Origin: Dendrobium chrysotoxum
Lineage: Eukaryota; Streptophyta; Magnoliopsida; Asparagales; Orchidaceae
Length of the DNA stretch: 64,000 nucleotides
NCBI GenBank assembly: GCA_019925795.1
Contig: CM034312.1
Location: 80,479,528-80,543,527 of the forward strand
Direction of reading: 5' to 3'
Shown: in pieces, positions 23,124 to 34,772 of the stretch
Position numbering within the stretch: position 1 is the first letter of the stretch
Layout of the letters: every line of letters begins with the position of its first letter
Position numbers and translations under genes: made by a program
The notes under the pieces: model-generated
The model's database searches: none
Told to the model about the DNA's origin: nothing
The model's input: only the letters and a program-made list of their open reading frames with translations

Positions 23124-23335
23124 ACTTCGTTTGGGACTATTTTCTTACTATTTCTTAAAGCAGTTTTTTAGTATAAAATATTTAATTTTTAGCTTCGTTT
23201 GAGACGGCTTTCTTAGTGCTTCTTAAAATAGCTTTCTAAAAACTGCTTTAAGAAGCAGTAAAAAAGCCTTCCCAAATGAAGCCTTTTTACTAAAAAACTA
23301 CTTTAAGAAGCAATAAGAAAGCTATCCCAAATAAA
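23124..23335. mobile_element. Tourist MITE interrupted by a second copy of the same family
   Basis: The outer copy begins GACTTCGTTTGGGAC (23124) and ends near ATCCCAAATAAAATTC. Its centre is split by an inner copy at about 23192-23283, which has its own GCTTCGTTTGAGACGG and CCTTCCCAAATGAAGC ends. The order outer-left, inner, outer-right shows a nested insertion. Confidence 0.75.
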
Positions 23336-26300
23336 ATTCAAGTGTGATAATTATCGAGAAAGCGAAACTGGAAAAATTATCTCAAATAAACCATAAATTT
23401 TAAATCTAAACAAATCGCATATGTTAGATATTTAGGATCGAAATCAAGTCATTGAATAGGGTTTATTAAATTTGAAATTGATATTGATGTTTATTTATAT
23501 CCACTAATCCAATCAAATGATAACAAAACATAATTCCTAAAATTAAGCAATTAGTGTACGGGTTCGGGCCCAGCGAAATAATGAGAAAATTATTTCTTCA
23601 AGATCATAATTAATGAATAAATTTAGTTAGTGTGCTTATTAAAAATTAAGGTTAATATGAATTGATTAAGTAAACTATAGTGGTTATCATAATTAATTCA
23701 CTTACATCACACAAAAGTACAACTAAATATAATACAAATGTAAGCACAATGCAAATGAAACTATAAAATATCACATTTAAGAAATTTATGTTAATGATTC
23801 TGCAAGTAAATAAACAAGAAAATTAACTAAATAGATTAGGCTATTAAGCAATTGTGACACATATTTTCACATGATTTGGCCTTCAATCTATCATACATTG
23901 ATGCCTTGATGTCCACATGTCTTGAATTCATGAGATATAGAAAGCCCTCACACATTCTTGTTGATAGGTCATGAGCAATCTATCTTGAATTTTACACAAA
24001 GACTAAGCTTACTCGCAAGGCTTACGGTCTTTTGGGGTCAACTTTCGTACTAATTTGCTTTTCATATCATATCAATAGTTTCTATTTATACATTGGTTTC
24101 TTACTGTTTTTAAGAATTTTTTGTGCTAGAAAATTGCTTCTTACAGCAAGTTTCAAAGAAGTTACATTCCGAACAAAAACTTTATAACATCTTGATAAAA
24201 AGTTGCAGCTATTCCAAATAGACCATTAAAAATAATTCTCTCTTCTTACAAGGAAAAAATATCCTTAACAAAAATTCTCTTATACTTTGGAGGCAATTGA
24301 AAAAACTTTATTTTTCTAAGGACCTATTCGGGATGGTTGCACAGCCTTTATAAAATTGGTTGCAAAGTTGTTGTAGGAAAAGTACTTAGCTACTTAGGTT
24401 GCAAAAAGCAGCTTTTCAGTACATAAAATTTTAAAAAAGAGTAAGAAAATGGTAGCCAAATGAAAATATCGTTACTGTTTAAAAAGCACAGCAGCCAAAA
24501 AGTTACCCCAAACCAACCATAATTCTCTTAACCTAAATCCTTGATACTAAATACATAACAGAAGAGTGTGACACAACTATTCATATTATGATGAAACTAG
24601 TTAATGTTTTAGTAAATTATAATAAATTAATTCTTATATAGTATTTCATATAACATATGAAATGACATGAAAAAAAAAAAAACGTAGATCTGGAGGCGAT
24701 GCATTATAAAATTCAATGAATGCAATAAGACAAGTTTCAGTAAATATGTTATAAAATAAAAATGTATGAACTAAGAAATTTAGCTATCATTTACATTTCT
24801 TAGTTCTACTAATTTCATGCATTAAATGTGATGATTAGTTGTTGTTTTCCACTCATTTAATCGATGACAGATAAAATAACATATAAGAGCCTAAATGTCT
24901 TAACTATCTCAACATGATTAAAGAATCCTCTAGAAGAGGAAGCAATGAGTTTTAATGTAATAACTTATATATTTGAAATAAATTTATTTCAAAAATATGA
25001 AAATTATAAAGTAGAGCGCTTTGATGCTGATTTGGTGAGCACTACGGCGCTAGGCGACGAACATATTTATATCATTGCCTCACCCCACCAACTCTCTTGC
25101 TTGATTGCTTGGTCAGAAAGAAATTGAAAGAAGAGAAGAAGAGAGAGGAGAGTGAAAGATTTTTGGATCATATTTGTCAGCTATTCCTGCTACAGATTTG
25201 ATTTTATTCGTTATAAATGACTAATCTCTTACTTATGCTTTCAATGATTTTTTTTCTATAAATTTTATCTCTGCTAAATCTATCAAGAATATATTATCTC
25301 CTAATTTCATAAGCTTTCACCATGCAAGTTTGGATATGTTATAGATTTAATCATTCTAAACGATTTGATATAATTTTATTATATTTTAAATGAAGTACTG
25401 AATGATATTAGATACATGATATGAAAACTCCACGTAATACCCTACTGATCCACGTGATTCACTGATTGAGAGTCATAATAGCTGGAGATTGATTGAGAGT
25501 CATAAGGAGCCGGGGTAACTGATTCATGTGATTCAAGGAGAGTTATAAGGAACACATTGATTCAGAGTTACGGGGGGCGACTGATTATGAGTCATAAGTT
25601 CAGGAGCAAGATACCGTTAAGATACATCTATTGAATATCTGAATACTGATATTGACACTACTATGAATTCTGTACTGATATTATGACTGACACTAATATT
25701 GTTTGCTATTATGAATACTATTTAACATTATTAATCATGATACTAATATTGTTACTAGCATTAGTACTGTTGACTGTTACTAATACTATGACTGATGATG
25801 TAATAGATTGAGATATCATGAACTAGAGAAGGAAAAATTGATACAGTAGCTAATTTAAACTTTAAATGCAATATTTAATGATATATGAACTACTAGAATT
25901 ACCAATGAAATTCACATTATATGTATAACATTATACTCACTAAGCTTTTCCCTTTTAATTTCAAACTTCAGAGGGATATTCATAAGATTTTAGATATTCT
26001 TTTTATGGTTCATATTGAATGTATTTTTGATTTTATGCATGAGAGGAATATACCCGTAGGATCCATAAAATTTAGTATGTATGAGACTACCTTAGTTTAC
26101 TTTCCTAGTTTGGTCTAAAGACTTGTGAATCTAGTGAGGAGGGACTGACCTCATTTCACAAATTGCTATATATAGAAAAGTTTTACTAGGATTTTTATGT
26201 CATCTCTTTTTCTTTAGATCCTTAAATGATGTACCCTCTCATAGGCTAAAGTTTATTGGAGGATTTAGTATCTTGAAGCATGCTAGGAGAAGATCCTTTT

Positions 26301-26470
26301 GTGCGATAAACTTATTATGAAGGCTTTTGGATTTATTCTTTATTTTGAACACGTGCTTAGTTAAAATTTTTATAGGGTTGATGAGAGTTCTTTCATTGTA
26401 AACATTTGCTATTTTGTGACTTTCTTAATAGTAAGTCGGATTCTCCCTCATTTCATGTGAATGTGGACTT
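23336..26470. other. Intergenic DNA with possible LTR remnants
   Basis: No gene. 24320-24530 has GACCTATTCGGGATGG at one end and TACCCCAAACCAACCA at the other and may be a decayed MITE. 25440-25620 repeats ATTGAGAGTCATAAGGAGCC-like words, and 25930-26130 has the ATACTCACTAAGC word also seen near 10710; together they resemble a gypsy LTR body without a partner. Confidence 0.4.
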
Positions 26471-26471
26471 G

Positions 26472-26582
26472 AGCTTCGTTTGGGATAGTTTTTGGCTACT
26501 GTTTTTTCGTTTCTTTCAAAAAAAATTTTGAACTAGAAAGATACTATAGAAAACAGTAAGAAAGCTGTCCCAAACGAAGCCT
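26472..26582. mobile_element. Tourist MITE (family T)
   Basis: Ends AGCTTCGTTTGGGATAG and CTGTCCCAAACGAAGCC are clear. The TAA/TTA duplication is not recognisable. Confidence 0.8.
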
Positions 26583-27474
26583 CTATCTAAACAAAATTAT
26601 ATCTTAGTGCATTCTATGTCATATATTTTCTCTTTCTTTAGTATTTCTTTGTGCCGCATGATGCCTTGAACCTAGTAACTTTTCTACATTATATTTTTGC
26701 CCTTGCAACTACAATGATGCATGAAAATTTAATTTTCAAAACTATTAGGGCTTTATTTAATATTTAAATTTCATATTATATATGTCATCTCTTTTAAAAT
26801 TGAATTTGAGAAATCACAACTATTTTATTAAACCTTTGTATTCATTATTTATAAATTTAACATTAATTAAATGTATTTAGTTTGTATTCACATTTATATT
26901 TAATTAATTAACATTGAATTTTTTAGTCACTATCTAATTATTTTTTATATGTAATATTAAATTTAAATTTAAAACTTAAAATCATTAATATTTTTTATTT
27001 ATTTTACTTTCTTTTCTTCAATCACTTTAATTAAAATTGGAGCATTTACTGACATTAATCCAAACTTAAGCTAAGCATAAATAAATTATAAAATGCTTTC
27101 CTTTTATAAACCATTTAAATATATAATAGTATCAAATCAAATGACTATTTAGATCAATTAATTAAGTGGGAACCATGCCAAACTTAAAGCTTTGCATAGA
27201 GCCTCAAAACAGTGTGGTCTTTAAAGCAAAAGTAGCCCACAAATTATGGCATAGTCAAAGTATATATCTATAATCTTAAATTTTGTTGAAAATTTAAAAA
27301 AAAAATATTATATTAAAATGTAACTAGATAATAATAGTTTACCTAAAGCTCCTAATAAAAGAGGGAAAAGGGGATGATTAATTTGTAGGATCGATGAACT
27401 AAATTGAGATTAATTTTATATTACAATTACAATATGAAGGAGTATTTTGAATAAATTTTGTTTAGTCAAGAGAC
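26583..27474. other. AT-rich intergenic DNA
   Basis: Nothing supported beyond A/T low-complexity sequence. Confidence 0.5.
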
Positions 27475-27477
27475 TAA

Positions 27478-27597
27478 GGCTTTATTTGGGACGACTTTTT
27501 TACTGCTTCTTAAAGCAGCTTTCTAGTATAAAAATTTAAACTTTTGTACTTAGAAGCTGTTTTAAGAAGCAATAAGAAAGTCATCCCAAACGAAGCC
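27478..27597. mobile_element. Tourist MITE (family T), cluster copy 1
   Basis: GGCTTTATTTGGGACG and ATCCCAAACGAAGCC ends, with exact TAA flanks at 27475-27477 and 27598-27600. Confidence 0.9.
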
Positions 27598-27602
27598 TAA
27601 GA

Positions 27603-27671
27603 CTTTGTTTGGTTTGGGACAACTTCCTTACTGTGTGGTAAAGCTGTTTTCTAGTATAAAAATTTCTAGAC
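27603..27671. mobile_element. Half Tourist MITE, cluster copy 2
   Basis: Only the left arm (CTTTGTTTGG..TTTGGGACAACTTCC..TAAAGCTG) is present. It stops where copy 3 begins, so the right half was lost or displaced. Confidence 0.6.
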
Positions 27672-27674
27672 TAA

Positions 27675-27864
27675 GGCTTCATTCAGGATAGTTTTTTTAT
27701 TGCTTTATTTTTCACATCTCAATCAGAATTTTCATTTGATCACTATTTTTTTAATATTTCAAAATTTTTTCGTACTGAAAAGCTGCTTTCTACAATAGCT
27801 TAAAGAAACTATTTTCTCTACACCATTTTTGTAAAGAAGTAAGAAAGTCATCCCGAACGAAGCC
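27675..27864. mobile_element. Tourist MITE (family T), cluster copy 3, expanded centre
   Basis: A 190-bp copy with GGCTTCATTCAGGATAG and CATCCCGAACGAAGCC ends and TAA at 27672-27674 and 27865-27867. About 60 bp longer in the middle than the standard form. Confidence 0.85.
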
Positions 27865-27896
27865 TAATTTACAATAACATGATATTTTGAGACTAA

Positions 27897-28027
27897 GGTT
27901 TCGTTTGGGACAGCTTTTTACTACTTTTTTAAAGCAAATTTTTAATGCAATTTTTTTTTTGAAATAAAAAAATTTATTATTAAAAATTACTTTAAGAAGC
28001 AATATGAAAGCTGCCCCAAAGGAAACC
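27897..28027. mobile_element. Tourist MITE (family T), cluster copy 4
   Basis: GGTTTCGTTTGGGACAGC and GCTGCCCCAAAGGAAACC ends, TAA at 27894-27896 and 28028-28030. Confidence 0.9.
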
Positions 28028-28030
28028 TAA

Positions 28031-28439
28031 ATTAATCATACATAAATACATGGAGAATATATTGAATGCATATATAAAAATAAGAAGGAATTCAGACCAA
28101 TTGAATCATAAGTTATGACTACTAAAATCATCATTGAACAATGGGATTGTTTTTGGATGAAATGATGAGCCGGCAATGATATATGGTGAATTGAACTGAT
28201 TGAGGTTTTCTTAAACGGTGCAAAAAGGCTGAAAAAGGAAGGGATAGTGCACAGTATGGATGGATCATGCGAGGTGCTGTGGGAGACGAGAAAAGAAAGA
28301 GAAATGTAGCTATATTTCATCATCACCTGATATCCTCTTTAACCGCAGAGTTGTCGGCTGTTGAGTGCACGCAAGACGAAATATTAGGGCATGCTGTGGA
28401 TATTTTATTTGGTGTGGAATGCTCCATTATTCATGGAGG
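28031..28439. other. Intergenic DNA between MITE cluster and hAT
   Basis: Open frames of 96 (-) and 66 (+) codons overlap here but show no domain or splice structure. I see no supported gene. Confidence 0.4.
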
Positions 28440-28447
28440 GGTGTGGC

Positions 28448-29368
28448 GAGGGCTGCAAATGAAATGAGCTAAGTCAAGTTTCAGCATGTTCAAGCTCAAG
28501 CTTGTTCGACAACATCTTGTTCATGCTTGGCTCAATAAGAATCGAGCTTTTATGGTCTTTGTTAGAGCTCTAGTTCATTTAAAAACTTCTGCTACAGCTC
28601 GATTCGTGTTCACAGTTGAGCTTGATTAATTAGGCTTATCGAATCGTTCGTTAACAAGCCTCATCAAGCCACTCGTTAACAAGCCGACGGTTCGGCTTGT
28701 CTAGACAAAACAAAATCACAAATAAAGCCAACTAGCATGCCGAATCCGCCAGTTGCCCATTGTTCAACAAATGACTGTTACATGTTGCTTTTTTTATAGA
28801 GATCAACCTGTCTAGGCGATGTGGGACTAAACTCCCCCTTTTTTTTAGATGCTACAAAGGGGAGAGAGAGAGAGAGCGAGGCAGGAATTTTTTTGGAGGC
28901 GGGAGAATGAAAAACAGGAAAAAGAGCCGAGAGAGAGAGAGAGTGTACAAAAAAGAGTAATTTAATTTTATTAAGTAATATATTATTAGGTTAAAATGAT
29001 TATTTTATTAAGTAAAAATAATTTTTTATTCATTTTATAATTCATTTATTAAGTAATACATTCATTTTATAAATGATTAAATTAGTTAAATTAATTTAAC
29101 AATATTTATTTTTAAAACTATTTATTCATTTCAAACTATTTCGAGCAAAACATGAGCCTTAATCGACCTTCTTAACGAGCTTGTTCACGAGCTTTAAATG
29201 ATACTGTTCGTAAACATAAACGAGCGGAACACCAAGTTGTTCAAGATCGTTTATTTAGCTATCAAGTGTTCAAGCTCATTCATTTAACTTATCAAACGAA
29301 AATAAACGAGCTCTTATCGAGCCGAGCCACAAGTAGCTCATCGAACGCTCGGTTCATTTGCAGCCCTA
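28448..29368. mobile_element. Non-autonomous hAT-like element with AAGCTCG-type arrays
   Basis: The ends AGGGCTGCAAATGA and TCATTTGCAGCCCT are exact inverted repeats of 14 bp. The flanks GGTGTGGC and GGTGTAGG (28440-28447, 29369-29376) match at 6 of 8 positions, a decayed 8-bp duplication. Both subterminal regions repeat GAGCTTG, AACAAGC and GCTCG words in opposing orientation. The middle holds (GA)n tracts (28861-28877, 28930-28942) and AT-rich DNA. There is no transposase. Confidence 0.75.
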
Positions 29369-29704
29369 GGTGTAGGTGAGTCAAGAGTTCAAGTAAATTT
29401 ATAATTTGTTCATATTCAATTCATTTGAAATTTGAAGTATTTGAAATTATTCGTGAATATTGTATTTGTTATACACTTGTTAGAATTCAAATCGAATAAG
29501 AACCCAAGCTTATTTCGAGCAATGAAGATGAATACATAAGTAGCCGAATATGATGCAATAATTCTATTCATCTACTGACTAATTAATAAATCAAAATAAT
29601 ATAAAATTAATATATATGTATATCTATTTATTCAAGCTAATAATGAGCAGAAAATCTTTTTTTTTCTTTTTTACTTTTTTTTTTAAATTTTGATATTTCT
29701 TATT

Positions 29705-29820
29705 ATGATCATTTTTATTAGATTTAAATGAGAATTTGACTCTTAATAGAATATAATGGAGAAAAAAGATTTACGTAGCTAACCCTACATAGTGGAAAAA
29801 AGGCTTGATGTTATTGTTGC
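29705..29820 (+). mobile_element. RTE LINE 3'-end fragment
   Basis: AGATTTAAATGAGAATTTGA..TGGAGAAAAAAGAT..CCCTACATAGTGG..TTGATGTTATTGTTG corresponds to the last ~115 bp of the copy at 30645-30900. Confidence 0.75.
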
Positions 29821-30120
29821 ACTACTATCAAAGTAATCCAATGATTTTTAAATCCATCCTAATATAATTTGTAGAAGAATACAACTTTTTTTTTTACATT
29901 TTTTTACTTCCTTTTTAAATATCAACCAATCAATTTTTTTTGGCTATGAATTGGGTATTTTTCTAAATTTCTCTTTAGATTCAATATGCATTAGCTTTTT
30001 ATTTGATGAACTAATTCAAATACATCTTAAATAAAAGAGTAGAACACTCTTCTTACATCAGAGCTCCCAAGGCAATGACCTCCACTTATTTTCTTTGGTA
30101 GTATAATAGTACTTCATTTA

Positions 30121-30249
30121 AGCTTCGTTTGGGATGGATTTTTTCTTGCTTTCTAAAGCAGTTTTTTAGTTAAAAAAAATTTAAACTAAAGAATTTTGTA
30201 CTAGAAAGCTGCTTTAAAAAGTAGTAAGAAAGCCGTCCCAAACGAAGCC
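30121..30249. mobile_element. Tourist MITE (family T)
   Basis: AGCTTCGTTTGGGATGG and CCGTCCCAAACGAAGCC ends, TTA at 30118-30120 and 30250-30252. Confidence 0.88.
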
Positions 30250-30644
30250 TTAGATTATACTCCAATTTATATTTTGTGGATTAATAAAGAAACTCCCAAG
30301 TAGTAGTCTATTTAATATCTAGTCAAAGAAACCAAATGTATGAAAGAGACAAAGTCACAAGCACAAGCATACACAAAGATTTTGATAGTTTAGTGAGATT
30401 CAATTGCATCCATGATTATATAAATATCAAAAAGATTGTTAAGCATCAAAGAAAGGGCATTGAAGGTTTTGGTGCTTATACTTGAGGAGATGTATTAGAG
30501 TTACTTTGCGTATAATAGATAATAGTGAAGATCTATGAATAAATCATGTCCTCATGTAGATTATATTAAGGCGCATGAGGTTTTAAGCTTAGTCTCATGT
30601 TAAATAATTAAAAATCATTTTAGGGTAAAAATATTAAATTATTG

Positions 30645-30900
30645 GCTCGCCTTAGATGGTTTGGTCACATAAAACAACGGTCTTCTGATGGCCCGATTAG
30701 GAGAGTGGATGTATTAGATTTTGGCCTATGTTAATAAAGATAGAGATAGACCTAAAAAGATTTGGTTAGAAAATATTAGAAATGACATTTCTTTTTTAGA
30801 TTTAAATGAGAATTTGATTCTTAACAGGACAAAATGGAGAAAAATGATTCATGTAGCCGACCCCACATAGTTGGATAAAAGCTTGATGTTGTTGTTATTG
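30645..30900 (+). mobile_element. 5'-truncated RTE LINE, 3' end (best copy)
   Basis: The plus strand codes an RLRWFGHIKRR-type motif, then RPKKIWLENIRNDISF, then NRTKWRKMIHVADPT before a stop, and ends in a GATGTTGTTGTT tail. This is the C-terminus of a plant RTE-clade LINE protein. The endonuclease and RT domains are absent. Confidence 0.85.
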
Positions 30901-31133
30901 TACCTACTGAGCTAGGTTTTCTATGGTTGGAAATATATTTGTTCATTGGTTAGTATAATCTAAGTTGTAGCTCAATTTGATTAATCATCCTCAATAGGTG
31001 ATATCAAAGCTTATTTCTGGTTGGGATTAAATGACTTGTGTAGTTTGTAGCTTCTATAAGTTTTTGCAGCTTCTGCCTTGGTTGAGAAAAAGGATTTAGA
31101 AACGTTAATCATATAATGACACAATATGATTAA

Positions 31134-31263
31134 GGCTTCGTTTGTGACATCTTTGTTATTACTTTCAAAAGTAGGCTTTTAGAACAAAAATTTTTTGAAG
31201 TAAAATTTTTTGTAGTAAAAAGCTGCTTTAGAAAGCAGTAAGAAAGCTGTCCCAAACAAAGCC
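31134..31263. mobile_element. Tourist MITE (family T)
   Basis: GGCTTCGTTTGTGACA and TGTCCCAAACAAAGCC ends, TAA at 31131-31133 and 31264-31266. Confidence 0.9.
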
Positions 31264-31266
31264 TAA

Positions 31267-32072
31267 GTGAATTCTTGTGTATGATTCCTGAAGATGTTAA
31301 AAGAACTTTCATTAATAAGGAATGATATCTAATATGGAGAGTACTTATGTGAGGGAGAGATTTTTTAAATAGGAGGAATGAGTTCACTTTTGTATTTAGC
31401 AATGAAAAACATGTTGGTATAAAAATATCAAATTTTTGGTCCTCAGCTATTAGCATAATTTTTCTTAGGAATTGACTATTAATATATTTGTTTAACTAAG
31501 TCTTCTCAGGTCAAGCTTTGAAAAAAAGTTTGCCCATTAGTATATTTAGTCAAACTTTGATCCTCCTTTGGTTCGATCTACCTAACAAGTGTTATTATAG
31601 TTGATGTTTCAATTTTGTTGCAATAATTCATATAATTTGTGCCTCATAATTAAGTAAGATTCAAGAGTATGTGACTCTTACAATGCATCTATGTGATTTT
31701 AGTAGGCCCTTGGAGTATGATATTGATGACTCTTCTATTTGAGAGAAATTGGGGAATCAATGGTTGGAGTAAAGAGCTCTTGAATGATGAAAAGTTTATT
31801 AATGCACCTAAGGTTTTGAATTTTATCTCATATTACTATATTAGAGAATTAAATTAGATTTGCATAAAAATGCTAAATAATTGACCATCACTCATAAACT
31901 TAATCATTTGAGCTAACTCTTTTAAAATATATAAATATAAAATGTACTTAAAATATATATCGCATTTTCTTATGTCAAGTGATTTCTTATAAATTTTCCT
32001 TCAATTGCTCTTTTCTTATGCAATTTTATTTTGATAGTCACTTGAATATAAACCATTTTCTCACTTTTATAA
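31267..32072. other. AT-rich intergenic DNA
   Basis: No supported gene. The minus-strand open frame at 31130-31456 overlaps the MITE and is spurious. Confidence 0.5.
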
Positions 32073-32080
32073 CATATCAT

Positions 32081-33056
32081 CAATGTTTTAAAACTGAATC
32101 AGCCCGATCGGCTCAACCGTGAACCAATTTTATGGTCGGTCCAATTCATCTTAAGAACCGCTTTTGCATCAAATCGCCCAAAACCGAAAAAAAACCGTCG
32201 TTTAACTAGAAACAATTGACCGATCATGGTTCTCTTGAACCGGTCGGTTCAACTTTTACAATTTTTGAATATTATAATAAATTATTTCAAAATATTAAGT
32301 AATATTTATAATTTAATTTTAAATTTGAAATGCTTAATTTTAAATTAAAAATTATAACTAAGCATTTCACAATGTTTGATCACTTTACATAAGGTACTAC
32401 TTAATTCTAGCTCAAAAGCCAATAAAAAGTAAAAGCATTACCAAGAGAAAGTCTCCCAAGTGATGTGGTACTAAAAAAGCTAAAGCTCTTATTTCTTACT
32501 TCTTAACTCTTAAGTTTGCAAAACACACTATCCATTTTAAAATAAATTTTTTAAATAAACTCTTTATGATGTAAATAACATTTATTTTTAATTAATAATA
32601 TTAAATAAATTATATTCTTCATTTATTATTTTATGTACTATAAAAATTAATTAATTATTTATTTATAATAAATGATCTAATCTAATCTCATTAATTATAA
32701 ATATAAAAGAATAATATGAATTTAATATATAAATTATAAATATAAATTATATATAATATATAACATAAATTAATAATAATTTATATTAAACTTATTAATT
32801 GATATGTAAGTTAAATTTTTGTTAAATTATAATTTAAAGATTAAAAAAGTTTAAATTTAAAATTACATAAGATATTAGTAATGTGTGAATTCAATTTATT
32901 TTTTAATAAAAAATTATATTATTATATGATTTTTATGTCATATAAATTTTATTTGTTACGTCATCCGATTCGACCACTGTTCGACCGATTGAACTGATCG
33001 AACCGTGAACCGCTCCTTCTTCTGGTTCATTGTCCGTTCTGATTTTCACAACCTTG
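32081..33056. mobile_element. Non-autonomous hAT-like element with CCGGTTC/GAACCG arrays
   Basis: Ends CAATGTTTTAAAACTGAATC and GATTTTCACAACCTTG are imperfect inverted repeats. The flanks CATATCAT (32073-32080) and CATATGAT (33057-33064) match at 7 of 8. Subterminal regions are dense in GAACCG, CCGGTC and CGATCGGTTC-like words; the centre is AT-rich. No transposase. Confidence 0.7.
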
Positions 33057-33253
33057 CATATGATTCAATTTGTCAGTCAACTAAAACTCTTAGAATATAA
33101 CTTAAGCTTGAGCCCATGCTTGATTAATTAATCAAGTTTAAGCTCAAATTAGAGGTGCCAACCATAGTTAAAGAGATCACTTTCACAAGAGAATCTTTGC
33201 TAAACAAGGCTACTCCCTCAAAATAATTTGTCAAGGCACCAAGAGAACTTACA

Positions 33254-33832
33254 AGGGATATTTAAATCAATTAAGTCAAATTCACATACACATCACATTC
33301 GTAAGACTCAAATCCAAAACTTTTTGGCTGGTAACCAAAGCTCCGAACTAACAGATCAAGATGAGCTGTATATCAAGAGTTTTTAACGGAATAACTCACA
33401 AAAAATCACACTCTGAATTCACTTGACTGCATATTGACCACATGATCTCTACAATGAGTTCAATCAATAGATTTCTTATTTTATAATATTATGTAGCTGA
33501 TTCTATAATTCCGATTATCATTATAACCTATATATAAGATTTCATTGGTTGAAAGTGTGCATCACAAATCCTTTCTCTGTAAATTGTTTATTTGTAACTC
33601 CATTCAACTCTTTCTCCTTCGTTCAAAGGAATTCGATCCGATTCCTCGTAGAACAATTCTCTAAAAAATTAATAGAGATCCAACCTCGAAATAGAAATTA
33701 TCTTAATTTTCTTTGGGGATATTTAGGTCAATTAAGGCAAACTTACACACACATCACATACGTAAGACTCAAACCCAAAATCGCTTAATTAACAGCCAAA
33801 ATTCTCAATTAATAGATCGAAATGAGCTGTTT
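33254..33832. repeat. Direct repeat pair, about 120 bp each, 460 bp apart
   Basis: 33254-33377 and 33714-33832 share GGGATATTTA..TCAATTAAG..CACATCACAT.CGTAAGACTCAAA, then AACAG or AATAGATC.A.ATGAGCTGT. The spacing and direct orientation could mean a very small LTR element or a tandem duplication. No primer-binding site is visible. Confidence 0.55.
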
Positions 33833-34052
33833 TACTCATGATTATTTTTTCTACTTAAAAAAAGAAATGTAGAATAAGAGAAATACAGGAAAAAAATTAC
33901 ACATAATATAATTATATAGATATAAGAAAATTTTTGTTGAACTTTAAAAAAAGATCAAATTTAAAATATTCATTGCAATTTTAAAGAATATTACTCCCGC
34001 TACAATAACTTTACAATTACCTTCACAGGAAAGTAAAGCCACCTAGAAAAGC

Positions 34053-34631
34053 TCACCCTCGAAGGCGTTCGCCGGATTCCCGAGGGATCGACAGGAGCTC
34101 CGTCATCGGAGTCAACAACCGCGCCGCCGCCGCCGCCGCCGGCGATGATCGACATACAGGACACGTTCCGTGCCGCTGGAGCCAACTGTCAATGCACAGA
34201 ATGTGAAAGCAGTGCCGGCATTCTGGCATACTTCTCAGCATCTCCCCCTCATTATATTCATTCAAGCAAATCGAACACAAACCTTCGCCGCCGCCATTGA
34301 CGGAGAAAGAAAACTTGGGGTATGAACTAATAACCTCCTCGTCAAGCCCAGGAACACCGCGGTCCTCCATGACGAAAATTACGCGGGAAGAGGCGGCGGC
34401 GATGGGTTGTTCGGGGCTAGGGTTAGGGTTTTGGGAGCGGGGATTGAGGGTTAAGTGGTAGCAGAAGAAGAAGGCGAGGAAAAAGGTTATGAGGAAGATG
34501 ACTAGGGCGGCGGTGAGGCCGAGGGTGAGGGGGGTGCTGAGGCCGCCGATGCTGTATACGAAAGGGGGAGGGGGAGGTGTTCCGTCGCCGCCGACGGCGG
34601 TGGCGAAGATCTTGCCGGGCATTTCGCGCAT
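34053..34631 (-). CDS. RING-H2 finger E3 ubiquitin ligase, ATL family (ATL67-like)
   Basis: A single-exon membrane E3 ligase of about 192 residues. One transmembrane helix lies at about residues 35-60, the ATL GLD motif at 95-97 within GLDEEVISSYPKF, and a complete RING-H2 finger at 119-160: C119, C122, C138, H140, H143, C146, C157, C160 with W150, matching the C-x2-C-x15-C-x-H-x2-H-x2-C-x10-C-x2-C spacing. The RING-H2 recruits E2-ubiquitin; ATL proteins act at plasma or endomembranes in defence and hormone responses. I chose the ATG at 34629-34631 (MREMPGK). An upstream in-frame ATG at 34772 would add 47 residues rich in His, Arg and Ser that look like translated leader. The C-terminus is Ala-rich after the finger. 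All zinc ligands are present, so it should be functional. The closest paralogue is judged from the SSYPKF context only. Confidence 0.88.
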   Translation of the reverse strand: MREMPGKIFATAVGGDGTPPPPPFVYSIGGLSTPLTLGLTAALVIFLITFFLAFFFCYHLTLNPRSQNPNPSPEQPIAAASSRVIFVMEDRGVPGLDEEVISSYPKFSFSVNGGGEGLCSICLNEYNEGEMLRSMPECRHCFHILCIDSWLQRHGTCPVCRSSPAAAAAARLLTPMTELLSIPRESGERLRG

Positions 34632-34772
34632 GGGCGATTCGAAGAGGGAGAGGGAGAGGGAGCTAGGGCGTCCAGGTTTGTGGACGGCATGGCGAGGCCG
34701 CCGATGGTAAAATTCTTCGCTGAGCAATTCTGGAAGGTGAGGACCTGTTTCAGTGAAGGATTTATGAGGCAT

